DNA from: Ciona savignyi
Taxonomy: Eukaryota; Chordata; Ascidiacea; Phlebobranchia; Cionidae
Direction of reading: 5' to 3'
Assembly (NCBI GenBank): GCA_000149265.1
Contig: CH002951.1
Span: forward strand, 83,143 to 147,142
Length of the DNA stretch: 64,000 bases
The position numbers and the translations under genes are program-made. Within the stretch, counting starts at the first letter, position 1; each line of letters starts with the position of its first letter. Below, in pieces: positions 27,901 to 43,200 of this stretch. Below the pieces are notes generated by a model. That model did no database searches and was not told the origin of the DNA. It was given only the letters and a program-made list of their open reading frames with translations.

Positions 27901-28170
27901 CTAATGAGTGATGCGATCTATACTTGATACAGGTCAAGCTTTTTTGTCTGTTTAGCTAATTACTATTAATCAGCCTTGCTGATAGATTTCCATGGAAACG
28001 GCAAGTTTGGCGTACGTAGACCACCAGAAGGTGGCGCAACTGAGCACAACTTAAAGAAAGACGACTCCGAAATCAATTTGTCCCCTTTCAAATTAATTCG
28101 AAGACATCATCTAAACGTTAACAAAGGACTAGGATTTAACAGAGAAAACGCATTTGTTCAAGATCTTTGA
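12978..28170 (+). CDS. CUB + 10 EGF single-pass transmembrane protein, unnamed
   Basis: Predicted cell-surface receptor or adhesion protein of 938 aa. Exons: 12978-13014, 13178-13388, 14146-14303, 14371-14499, 19924-20040, 20384-20497, 20762-20875, 21054-21167, 21605-21668, 21831-21994, 22067-22174, 23358-23471, 23897-24010, 24919-25083, 25184-25316, 25368-25503, 25584-25677, 25729-25786, 26733-26881, 27019-27136, 27234-27280, 27336-27381, 27477-27545, 27596-27654, 27986-28170. Seen: hydrophobic signal at residues 1-20; one complete CUB domain (about 24-135, [18 protein letters not shown] to DGFLMEYT); ten EGF domains (136-519), several starting D-x-D-E-C, with the hydroxylation pattern C-x-D-x4-[YF]-x-C in at least EGF3-7 and EGF10; membrane helix about 531-554 followed by IRKKR; cytoplasmic tail of about 384 aa with no domain I recognise. 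No DSL domain, so it is not Delta/Jagged; no Notch ankyrins. EGF exons are almost all phase 1-1. EGF6 alone is split by a phase-2 intron. The orthologue in vertebrates is unknown to me. Confidence 0.9.
13600..13815. repeat. Copy of an unnamed interspersed repeat
   Basis: In intron 2 of the CUB-EGF gene. Shares blocks such as AAGGAGTCGTC, GATTAAAA, CTAGATAT and GCGCTTGACA with 53160-53345. This suggests a dispersed repeat family; the ends are not resolved. Confidence 0.5.
14749..14898 (+). repeat. 5' LTR of gypsy element
   Basis: Begins TGTAGCGACCTCCCGTCAT and ends GCTGCCGCTTCA. It is shorter than the 3' LTR and differs from it by small indels and substitutions, so the insertion is not very recent. 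Confidence 0.88.
14921..15382 (+). pseudogene. gypsy gag-protease remnant
   Basis: The frame starting near 14950 encodes a gag-like stretch ([20 protein letters not shown], close to the gag start seen in many invertebrate gypsy elements). A second frame from about 15180 to 15382 gives a protease-like region ending RPLLGEDFL. The gag part is only about 70 codons before protease appears, and no CCHC knuckle is seen, so most of gag is deleted. Confidence 0.8.
15540..16672 (+). pseudogene. gypsy reverse transcriptase / RNase H remnant, frameshifted
   Basis: Pieces of RT lie in different frames. A fingers region near 15590-15740 comes first, then 15909-16214 with [20 protein letters not shown] and the catalytic YLDD. 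Frame change near 16200 leads into 16175-16672, with [14 protein letters not shown], the connection, and an RNase H start ([14 protein letters not shown]). An in-frame TAG interrupts the motif before 15900 where gypsy RTs usually have Tyr. The element cannot make a complete polymerase as it stands. Confidence 0.9.
16623..17812 (+). pseudogene. gypsy RNase H / integrase remnant
   Basis: 16623-17192 carries the rest of RNase H ([16 protein letters not shown] and [15 protein letters not shown]) and jumps to an integrase core fragment ([18 protein letters not shown]), so the zinc-binding part and first half of the core are missing. 17471-17812 carries the C-terminal GPY-type module (PPYEGPYRT and [12 protein letters not shown]). 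Internal deletion and frame changes are evident. Confidence 0.85.
17907..18069 (+). repeat. 3' LTR of gypsy element
   Basis: TGTAGCGACCTCCCGTAAT to GCTGCCGCTTCA, 163 bp, preceded by a purine-rich GGCAGGGGTAC tract. Diverged from the 5' LTR by several indels. Confidence 0.9.
18451..18735 (+). mobile_element. tRNA-derived SINE, head trimmed
   Basis: Lies in intron 4 of the CUB-EGF gene, downstream of the gypsy element. Starts at GTTAAGTGCGTCGCC, lacking the first about 20 bp of the tRNA-like head, and ends with GGGGATAAAGATGAATAT and TATCC repeats. Confidence 0.88.
18738..18830. repeat. Unnamed dispersed repeat (family of 19080 and 53160)
   Basis: AATCATAATTCGGGGACAAA..GGGTATTCCCCAGGTTAA resembles 19088-19160 and the segment after 53131. 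It abuts the SINE tail. The full element is not defined. Confidence 0.45.
19336..19749. mobile_element. hAT-type MITE, 414 bp, perfect 8-bp TSD
   Basis: Ends CAGCGGTTCTCAAACT and GTTTGAGAACCGCTG, the classic hAT/Charlie-like termini. Flanked by ATCTAGAC on both sides (19328-19335 and 19750-19757). Lies in intron 4 of the CUB-EGF gene about 170 bp before the EGF2 exon. Confidence 0.94.
22175..23357. other. Intron between EGF8 and EGF9 exons
   Basis: No gene, tRNA or well-bounded element seen. Around 23000-23055 there is a short diverged direct repeat (GTGCAGATTAGGA..GCATATGCAT). Confidence 0.5.
24011..24918. other. Intron before the transmembrane exon
   Basis: About 0.9 kb between the last EGF exon and the membrane-spanning exon. 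I see no additional EGF half-domain or conserved motif, so the ten-EGF count stands. Confidence 0.5.
26527..26684. mobile_element. hAT-type MITE, 158 bp, perfect 8-bp TSD
   Basis: Ends CAGGCATGGGCAAC and GTTGCTCACCCCAG, flanked by GTTTAACT on both sides (26519-26526 and 26685-26692). Its right TSD lies 40 bp upstream of the acceptor of cytoplasmic exon 26733-26881 of the CUB-EGF gene. Confidence 0.92.
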
Positions 28171-29125
28171 AGACTCTTTTTTCTTTTACAATACTCTTTA
28201 TTCAAAACTGGTCGATGTTTAACAGTCCCAATTAAGTAGTGTTGATTTCCACTAAACAGTTTATCAGTGTTAATATCACTGTTTTTTTTGTAAATTTACT
28301 CGATGGTGTTAACTGATAGTTTGTCTTTTTAGGAAGTTTGAAACAAAAAAATATTTGTTTATGGTTCTATGTCATGCGTCACTCGTTTTAGCGATGTAGG
28401 GTATATCTGACTTAAGAACTTGAACTTCTGACTTAACGTTCTGAATAGTTTTAGTGGATATTTGCTAGCATATGCATTTAGGAAAGTGTGCGTCTCTGAC
28501 GTTTGAAACGCACTTTGATCGGGATTAAGCTTGTTGTACTGCCATTTCGACTAAAACTTGTTAAAATCAGACGCTTGCTTGTGTCTTAAATCACGTTGCC
28601 TGAAAATACTATAGTTTCCTCGTGCATGGTTAAATCGGCAGACCTTTTACTATCAGTCTAAGTTTAAAAAATTTGTCGTGTATATTATACACAGTAATTA
28701 CTCCTATACCCAGAGAAACGACTGGAGTTTATTAGTTCATTCGTATTCGTTAATAAATTACGAAAATTAAAAAAATTCTAACAAAGTTTTTTGTGATTGG
28801 TAACAATTTTTGCATTCCTGTAAACTTAAAAACGGCGGCGTGGCTGAATAGTAACCGCTACCTAAACGTGTAGCGAACCCATGTGTTTACATAAGATTTA
28901 TGATCGCAGCAGCCGTCATTTGCGCTGACAATTCATCATCACTGAAATATTAATATTTGGTTTACGATTATAACCGCAGCTGTCGGATACTTTTCCTATA
29001 TAAGTTTATTTCCCTTTTGCTGAAAGAGTCCTACCGCATTATGAAACATCTTGTATGTGTCGATACTGAGAGTTTTATCCGGAATCTATATCGTTGAAAC
29101 ATCTAACGATTTAACTCGTAATTGT

Positions 29126-29420
29126 CCGGCCCGTTGGTCTAACGGTTAAGTGCGTCGCCTTTCAATCGAAAAGGTTGAAGGTGCGAAACTGGTCGCTAGC
29201 TAGTCGGTTGTGTCCTTGGGCAAGACACTTTACGGACATTGCCTGAACCCAGCGGATTAATGGGTTCTACCAAATTAAAGGAACGTGTCTATCATATACA
29301 ACACACTGCAATAGCTCCGGTAACCCGACGATGGGCGCGAGGTGATCTGACGATTGCCCGTGTGTTAACCCCCTTGGTTTTCCCATTCACGGGGATAAAG
29401 ATGAATATCCTATCCTATCT
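29126..29420 (+). mobile_element. tRNA-derived SINE, full length
   Basis: One of the best copies: CCGGCCCGTTGGTCTAACGG (A-box-like), GTTGAAGGTGCGAAACTGG (B-box-like), TTGGGCAAGACACTTTACGG, ACGGGGATAAAGATGAATAT, and a short TATCC tail. Confidence 0.93.
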
Positions 29421-30206
29421 AAACCATTGTGCGAGTCTCATGAATTCACTAGACTATAAATTCTTAACGCATCCTAGATCAAGCACAAACTGTTAAGGAA
29501 GCGTCAAACACAGTCCGATTAATTTGGTTTGGTGTACCGTCACACGTGCGACAGTGTCAGTATTCATATCGTGGTCATTAGTTTATGGGTACTCTATGGT
29601 TGCCATGACATATGATCGAAACATATTTACAAATACAGAAAGTTGGTGTTAGTGTATTTTTTGAGAGAGTTGTTGTTGTTTGTTGATAGTAACAAAGGCT
29701 ATTTTATATTTTTGTTGTATAATAAATATCACTTTTTTATTATTTCAAAAAATGAAATTATCTTATGGTCGGTAGTATAATTCTCCAAACATCCCTTTTA
29801 ACTTTTGGCAAATACAAATTCTCTCAAATGATTTAACGAAATGTCCTAAAGGCGGAAGATAAAGTGTTACAAAATTAGAAAACTAACCGATTTCCCGCAC
29901 AAACCACAGTATGAACTCATATATGAAGTATTACACAAAGAAATGACAGGTAGTATACCAATGCTGTTTCTTGTTTAATTTATTAATGACTGCTAACTAA
30001 AATATATAATCTACAATCTAAATTCCACCGGTAAAAAACGACATCGGTTTTCTAAGACTTAAATATATATTTTAGTTCTTAATGCTGTGTTGGTGTTAAA
30101 GTCGAACACTAAAAAGACAAAAACTTTTCACTTAACCTATGGAAACATTTTCTCACCCAGCCCTAATCCTAATTCTTATTTAGCTTGCATTTTACATACC
30201 TGTTTG

Positions 30207-30591
30207 CCCGTATGGAAAGTATGTCAATTTTCGACGAGATCTCGAGTGTGCAGGCGCCAAATATTTAAGTGTGCAAACGTCTAAGAGTGCACACTTCAAG
30301 TGTGCACACAATCTCATTTTCATTACTGTTTTACGAAAATCTTTAAAAAAAATATTATTCTATCCTCAATTTTTCGTGTCCGTCAGCTAACATATCTATC
30401 TACGTAACAAAAACGTTGCTGACAGTAAATTACCCGAGGTCCAGAGGTAGGTTTACAGGTTTGTTGGAAATTATACGATGTTTATGTTTAAACATCGCTA
30501 GCTTGCGAGCGTGTGTGAAATTACCCAAGTGTGCAAAGACGCGAGAGTAAAAAAAAACTCGAGTGTGCAGCTGCCGTTCTTTCCATACTGG
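30207..30591 (+). mobile_element. CCCGTATGG-family non-autonomous DNA transposon, copy A
   Basis: 385 bp, ends CCCGTATGGAAAGTATG and TTCTTTCCATACTGG (inverted repeats), flanked by a perfect 8-bp duplication CCTGTTTG (30199-30206, 30592-30599). Subterminal GTGTGCA motifs recur near both ends. No coding capacity. Confidence 0.92.
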
Positions 30592-31501
30592 CCTGTTTGT
30601 TTTTCCCACAAAACTGCACAGTGTAGTTTAATAGCATACTCTGATGTAAAGTACAGTTATATTAGCCAATACCACTAACCCACAATACTTAAAAACTAAA
30701 AATATGAAAATAATAGTTTTTTTAATTATATTTATGGCTTCATAAACCAATCACGACATAATCCAACATTCAACTTGTGAATGGTCTTTTCATATAATAC
30801 ATTTAAATTATTAACATGTAATTGTAAACATATTTTTATTTAAATGTTAAAAAGTTACGTAGAAGAACTTTATGTCCCACACACACCATATTCATTCTAA
30901 ACTCAATTAAATTACACTTATTGGCGCTTGTTCTACCCCTCATTGTAAGCAAATATGCTTCGACTTTTTCCTAATAGGTATAAAGCATGGTAAGTCTAAT
31001 ATATATTAATTATAAAAGTCTAATATACAAAACAAATATATTTATAATGTATGTCTTTATTATGTAGATAAAAAGATTTTATCATTATTTCTTTACTAAA
31101 ATACTGTAGAAAATGCCAAGGTTTATGGCTAAACTGAAGGCCAACAGTTCATATTTCTATGAGTTGTGATATTCCTTTCAATGCAGAGGCAAACAAGACT
31201 TAAATTTAAAAAGAAACTCAGTAAAACAGCAAGAAGGTTAATTCAGGAAAGAGACAGCTGCAGGTCTGCATAAGAAAAGAGAGGTAAATGAGGTGGAAAC
31301 AAAAAAAACAGTAATTAAATCAAGTTTTTTAAACCAAGTGCGGAGAAAAGGAAGTGGTCTACAAGCTATTTAAAATTATCAGTATGAATGTTAGTAATTT
31401 ATCACAATCCGTAATCCAAACTAAAATATGTTGCCTAGTTCAAAACTATCCCACAATGTATGCTTGAGTTGTTACTAGTTATCACAAAAAAACAAAACTC
31501 A

Positions 31502-36457
<4,956 letters not shown>

Positions 36458-37379
36458 TTTATATACAGTAGCAGTTTTCCCTTGTTTTGAAACAGAATGG
36501 GACATTATACATGATATTGTGACGTCAAAAACTGCATTATACAATAAAATAAGTAGTAAAACTTAAGGAGCATAATAAAACAGTTCGTGGTCGGTATAAA
36601 TAACTATTGGATTATTACTGGACCTGCAAAACAATTTTATTTAACACATACCATGTTCTCATTTGCTGCTTATAACTGGCAGTTATCGTGCATAAATGTA
36701 GATCGTATGCAGAGGGACTTAATTCACTGTGTTGCGTTTTAGCTGGAGTTACAGAAAAATACAATTCTATGACAATGGCCGTCTTTTTCATGTTATTATG
36801 TGTTCTTAGTTTGGAAACAAAAAAATACTAAACTGAACTACCCCATGTTGTGAACTGTATTGATGATTGCCAAATTGTCTATTTTTCATGCACAATACCA
36901 TCGAAATTAAGTGTTAAATCTCAGTTTGAAGTATCAAATCTTGTGAACAGTGTGGAACTTATTTTCACATTTATGTTTAATCTGTACTAAGATAGGACTG
37001 TGTAATGTTTGTGTTGCACAGAGAAACTAATGGTTCCAAGTTACGTTGTGGGTGAGTAAACGTCGGGTTTGTTTTTTACGTTTGTCGGTTTGTTGGAAAA
37101 AAATAATATGTCAACTTACATTTTTGATATTTTTACCCTGATTGGACAACTATTTTTATGCAAATACATTTCACGAGCATAATGCATAGATAAGAAAAAA
37201 ATTAGTTAAACGCTATAAGTAATTGCTCTTCCAACAGTCTCTAGTAGCTTCTGGTAATAATTTTGGAAAATTACCCGGCGTAAACTAGACTGATTAATTC
37301 TCTATTTGATTTTCCGATTTCTTTAATACTAACTACTATTTCCTTCAAAATTTGGAATTTATGATTTCTTGATATTAGC

Positions 37380-37397
37380 CAGGGGTCGGCAAGCTGC
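37380..37397. repeat. Isolated hAT-like terminal sequence
   Basis: CAGGGGTCGGCAAGCTGC looks like a hAT left end similar to the 10302 element, but I find no matching right end or target duplication nearby. Confidence 0.4.
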
Positions 37398-37877
37398 TGC
37401 TCCGAAATCTTTCCGTCTCTTTCATCCTTCGCGTCATCGTTTTATGATGTATATACTGACGGTTGGTTGTGCTTTTCGCTTGTGAAACGTAAATGTGGTT
37501 CTTCTAAATAACAATTAAAACGTCTATATGTTAAAACGCCTTATCGATGAATAAATACATAAATGGTCAGAATTAAAGAATTTCAATAATTTTTATAACA
37601 AATAGTAAGCGTCCTGTAAATAAGCATTATCGTCTTTTTACTGCGCAAGTGACTCTAGGATACAGACCAATTATTAAGCAATTTGACTCAATGAGTTTGT
37701 AACACACGAGCCAACATGTCTTTGGTAAAGCAATTAATTTGAGGACATTCCCCGAATCCAGTGAACTAAAATTAAAAAAGGTCACTTAAACCTTGTTCTC
37801 CAATAACAGAGTTTACCCATAATAATACAGAGTTTTAGAGTTTAACACAAGGCTACTAACATTAATTTGTACGACGA

Positions 37878-38125
37878 TCGATCAGCTTGGTGGGTCAGTG
37901 CTGCGTGGTCTTTCAGTCGATTTTAAAGGTTCGAATCTGATCGTTAGGGAAAAGATTGTTTACTCTGACAAGGGACAAATTGAAAGAACTTAATCATACA
38001 CAACACACTGCGATGTTTCCGTTAAATAGACGCTGGGCGCGAGGTAATCAGACGTTTACCCGTGTTTAACACCAGTGCGATTTCCCAATTAAGGGAATAA
38101 ACATGAATATCCTTGTTCTATACTC
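37878..38125 (+). repeat. Diverged tRNA-SINE with internal deletion
   Basis: Head-like GGTGGGTCAGTGCTGCGTGG, then ACACAACACACTGCGATG and a tail with GGGAATAAACATGAATATCC. Middle part shortened. Confidence 0.65.
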
Positions 38126-38806
38126 ATGCCACTAGTCGCAAAAATGGTTAAAACCTTTTTATGTGGTGCTAAAGTTTTAAAAATGACATGATGTTTGATT
38201 GGATCATATCCCTTGTCGTGAGGACTAAAACTTACTCAATTTCAGACGCTTAGGGCATGTATCTGAATTTTGTATTAAGCAGGCCTGTTTTTTTTCTATA
38301 ATTTATAGTATATAAACTGTATAAAATTTGGATAATTTGTAACGACTATAACATATCCAAAAAAAGATCGATAACTCCATAAATGTTCATATGAATAAGA
38401 AAACCGCAGCATCTTGCAACACAACCCCCCGGGAAGCGAGTTATGAATATTCAGACGCTTATTGTATATAAACTATACGTCAAATTAAAGGCATTTGCAT
38501 GTTCTGCAATTGGGGTGGGCACACTTTTTAAATCAGGGGCCAAAATTATTTTATTGTTAGGCTGACAGGCCAAGTGGTCGAGCCGCCACTCACATATAGT
38601 TTGTCACGGTTGATAAAAAAACACTGAACTAAGTAACACGGTATATTACTGATTTTGGTTTACTGTTTAAAACCAGAAAGCACTGTTACGTTAAGCGACG
38701 CACAACGGCACAAATATAGCTGTGACAACATAATTTAAATTGTAGCAGTAACATTATAATTTAGATACATCCTTGGGCCAGAATTAAAGACCCTACGGGC
38801 TGTAGT

Positions 38807-39262
38807 CAGGGCCGGTTTTAGGCCGATTTGACCGATTAGATCAAATTGGGCCCCGCACCTTGAAGGGGCCCCGCGCTAGCGGGGGTCTTTCTGTATTACG
38901 AGGTTTAAAATACTACTGAAACGTAAAATAAAAAGTGAAATAATATTCTTTCTCATAATATCAATTTGTTATGCATCGTAACTAAATCAAATTTATATTT
39001 CTGTTTCTGCCTGTTACGTCATAATGAATATGGTTGCTAAACAATATATATGGTTGGAAGTAAAACAATACTGTATATCGTAAATAAGCATCCACATTAC
39101 CTTTAATTTGTTTTATAGCAAGTATTAAATGTCTATTTTTGTAGTTGCTATGTAGTGGTATGTATTTTATGATATATAAACACCCATACATTTTGCTATG
39201 AAGAGTAGGGGCCCCGCCATCACATTTCTAATTGGGCCCCGCGGTTCCTAGCACCGGGCCTG
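38807..39262. mobile_element. hAT-type MITE, 456 bp, perfect 8-bp TSD, nested
   Basis: Ends CAGGGCCGGTTTTAGG and CCTAGCACCGGGCCTG, flanked by GCTGTAGT on both sides (38799-38806 and 39263-39270). The flanks (GGGGTGGGCACAC near 38510 and TATGCCCATGTCTG near 39270) themselves look like ends of an older hAT element, so this copy appears to be inserted into another. Confidence 0.92.
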
Positions 39263-39421
39263 GCTGTAGTATGCCCATGTCTGGGCTACAACCTATCCAA
39301 AGAATAAGTGTGCAAAAACTCTAAAATACGTGCATATTCATATTCGGTATTAATATTTTACATATCTTTTTAAATCAAAATTTACCAGTCGAAGGAGCAC
39401 GGTTTGATAATAATTTTTGTG

Positions 39422-39942
39422 CATCCGGCCCGCCAAGCAAAATCATCCGGCCCGAGACATCTTACTAAAGTATTATAGAATACGGCCCACTGTGTCATCT
39501 GCAACCTTAGATGTTGATAAATTTCAAAAATCTATGCGGCAATAATAAAAAAATGCGTCTGACCTTGTCTATTGAGAATGTGTGCGTGCAGACAAAGAAA
39601 ATGCTTTAAGAGAAAGCAATAAGTGTGTTTGTTGGCATGCGCATTAGTGAGAGTAGAAGCAATCCAATTGTAATATTATGACATTATGACGTCATGACAC
39701 ATATTATGACATAAAACATTATGACACAACAGACATCGTTTTTGCTTCGTGTTCTTTACTAACTAAAGTCCTCTACGATAGATAATACTAGTAAACATAT
39801 ATTTTTCTAATTCATTTTGCAATCTTGAAATGTTATCAAAAAGTAGACAAGTTGATATGGAGTTGAGAAAATTACAACGGCCCGCCGAGATCATGTTGAG
39901 TTTGGTTTTGGCCCGCGACTATGAAAAGGTTGCCGACCCCTG
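39422..39942. mobile_element. Second copy of the 10302 hAT MITE, left end missing
   Basis: From CATCCGGCCCGCCAAGC to AAGGTTGCCGACCCCTG, highly similar along its length to 10333-10860, including ATGTTATCAAAA and GCGCATTAGTGAG blocks. The first about 31 bp, including the left inverted repeat, are absent. Confidence 0.9.
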
Positions 39943-40283
39943 GTTTAAACTTTTCGTTTCCGTCTTCCGTTGTTCCGTGTTTTATATTTTTAGGTAAAAA
40001 CTTTTCGGTGAAAGTTATGAGTGTTCTCATACCAGTGGTAGTTGTATTTTAAAGGCAAAAATTTCCAAGGAAGAAAAATCTGTCTGATTACAAATTTGTG
40101 CAAATTGTAAACTCTACTCCAACTCTAGTACCACGCAAAAGTTTTAAGTTTTATTTTTCGTGAATTCCGTTTTCCGCGTTTTATATTTGTAGGTAAAATA
40201 ACTTTGGCTAAGCTTTCATTTGTATCCAATTTTATACTCCTATTGATTTTGTTTGACCGTAACTTTGTTGCTTAAAAGTTAAA

Positions 40284-43200
40284 ATGAAGCTCAAGCGGTT
40301 TTTATTGCGGTATTACCCACCAGGTTAGCAATATGACCAAAAAGGCTGTGATGTATGAATATGATGTAATATTTATGTTTACCCCCGTGAATGCGAAAAC
40401 CACGGTGGTACTAAACCAATACAAGTGGTATGAGAACTCTCATAACTTCACCTAAGTTCTTTCTTCTAAAAATATAAAAGGAAGTAAAAAGTAAACCTTT
40501 TACAGGGCGGTACCTCTAAATACTACAGGATTGCTTAGACCGCTTGGATCGCTTACTATACTTCGTAATTACATACGCAATGATTTTAATGTTATGGTTG
40601 GGGTTAAAGTTAGTTCTGGGGTTAAGATTAGTTTGGGACAGGGTTAGAATTACTTTCCATAGCAATCTAATTGATCCAAGCGATCCTGTAGTATTTAGAG
40701 GCACCCCTTACAGGCCAGTATGGAAAGTACGGCAGCTGCACACTCGAGTTTTTTTCCCTACGTCTTTTGCACACTTGGGTAATTTCACACACGCTCATGA
40801 GCTAGCAGTATAAACATATAATTTCCAATAATCTTGTAAACCTACCTCTGGACCTTGGGTAATTTACTTTCCGTACATTTTTAGTAATGTAGATAGATAT
40901 GTTAGCTGACGGACACGAAAGATTGAGGATAGAATATTATGTTTTTTAAGATTTTGGTAAAACAGTTATGAAAAGGAGATTGTGTGCACACTTGAAGTGT
41001 GCATTCTTGGACGTTTGCACACTGCACACTTAAATATTTGGCGCGTGCACACTCGAGATTTCGGCGAAAATTGACGTACTTTCCATACGGGCTTACAGGG
41101 GGTACTGAAAAGTACCCAATTTTCTTTTCAGACCATGCACTTTTCGACTGGTAATATTTTATTTAAAATACCGAATAAGAATATTATTAATATTTATACA
41201 TTTGTAGGATAGCCCTCATAAATACCTTCACTGATGTATAGTTTATAAATATACAATAACCGCCGGCGGCTATATGCACGAAGCGTCTAAATATTCATAA
41301 CTCCCCTTTAGGTTTTCTTCTGGATCACCTTTTAGCCAAAGTGTTGAAAGTTCGAATCTGCTTACTAGCTAGTCGGTTGTGTCCTTGAGGTAGTCACTTA
41401 GTAAACATTTCCTTAATCCATTGGTTTATTGGAATTTACCAATAACTAAAAGAACGAATTAAAAATACTCTTGTTGCAATAGCTCCGGTAACCTGCATGT
41501 GGAAGCAAGATAATCTGACGATTGCTTGTGTGCGTTTTTTCATTTATGGTGATAAACATGAATATCCTATTTTATCTTACTAAAACTGAAAAAAATTACT
41601 AATTATATACAATACACTTTAATTCATTTGTCAACCCAAATTCAGTCACAAGGCGATTTCCCTAAGATGTGCTAATATCTCTTATAATTTTCCATTTACA
41701 TCAATAAAACCCAAATATCCTAATACAGGCACAGATGATCCACACAGATATTTACATGCAAACAAATTTCAAGCTTTTTAGTTTTAATTTTTAAATGGTA
41801 AACTAAATTAATTAAACCTATACATGAATGATTGAGTTAGTGTAAAATGTTATGATTGAGGTTAAGATTTCGGTTGTGATAAGTGGGTTCCAGCACTATT
41901 AGAAATTTTGTAATGCGCAAACTATGTTGTGGCAGTATGTTTTATTCTTTCACTTTATAACACATGGTACTTTGTTTCTAATTTTTTTCCATTTCTAATT
42001 AAAATATTCCGCAATTTCAGTTGGTGAACAGCATATTTGCACTTCTATAGTTAACATATCACAAAATTTGGTTTACAAGTTTGGGCGAAAATCCAGCGCA
42101 CAAAAAAAAATGCTAATGAAGAATTAGGATTACAAGTTTCCTTGAACAAGATCGACAACGCTGAATTGCAAATAAAATATAACTATAAAAAAACCTTTGA
42201 TTATTAAAGATCTTTGTTGCTCTTCATTATCCAAAGTTAGGCAAAATAAAGGTTATTTTTAAGATACTGGTATTTCTCTACAGGAATAATTCTGGAGTAT
42301 GAGCAAGGAGGACAAATGAAGACAAAAACTCTTGACCTTCTTGACCTTTCTCCTGACATGCATCCGGAAATTGTAGCAAAGGATTTGTCTACAAAAGAGC
42401 CACTCATCACCAAAACAAGAATTCCTCAAGTTGAAAAACTTGTTTCAAGTAAGATTAATTTCAGCTTCTATAGTGACAATTTCCGTATTGTCCATCCTAA
42501 TTTCTATCATCTGTGCTTATAATCATTTGCAATGTTACTTTTTATAATCTATATAAAAGCTAAATTCTCATATATATTAATGAACTAGGCCCACTGTTAC
42601 TAATTATAGTATAAAAAGGGCATTTATAAAAATTACTTTACTATAAATTTAATTCGATAAGCCTGGGTGTTCTACAAGTATTATTAGGAGTTTAATTAAT
42701 TTAGCATCCCATGTTATACACAGCAGAGAATGTGGTGTAACATTTGCAGTTATTTACCTTTCCATTCCACAGAGTTGCAACACAAGATATCCAATGTACT
42801 TGACCATCAATATTATTTATTCAAAGTCCTTCGTGCCCACATCTTACCTCTCACTAACATTGCATTCAATAAATCTGGATCATGGTGAGTGTTAATTCCC
42901 TTGTGTTCTTTTGGCTGTGGAGACAATCTCGGTATATAAGAAGGCAAGTCTAATTAGTAAAATGATTGACACATGTGACATATTATTTGCAGCTTACAGT
43001 ACATTTAAATTGTCCATTAATAAACATAGTAAGAAATACAAACTTGGATGTTAAGTGAGTACCTGTGTAACATTTACTTATATTAAGTAGAAACTTTGGT
43101 ATTAACCTATTGGATATTAAGAGTTTAAATTAATCAAGGAAACAGTTATATATAAAATTTTACCATTATATAAATATATAATAAAAAACGACATATACAA

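Larger units (their letters stand above)
28171..31501. other. Intergenic region between CUB-EGF gene and ANKRD42
   Basis: Contains the CUB-EGF 3' UTR, one full SINE (29126-29420), copy A of the CCCGTATGG element (30207-30591) and the likely ANKRD42 promoter and 5' UTR. No further coding exon recognised. Confidence 0.65.
36458..40283. other. Intergenic region between ANKRD42 and DAW1
   Basis: ANKRD42 3' UTR with an AATAAAAT-like signal near 36541, then mostly mobile-element debris: a hAT-like end at 37380, a diverged SINE at 37878-38125, a nested hAT MITE at 38807-39262 and a truncated hAT MITE at 39422-39942. No coding exon recognised; the DAW1 promoter should lie in the last part. Confidence 0.65.

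Noticed and set aside
29126..29200. True tRNA gene
   Set aside because: The head has A/B-box-like words but no complete cloverleaf or CCA-adjacent acceptor stem, and it is part of a SINE with a TATCC tail.
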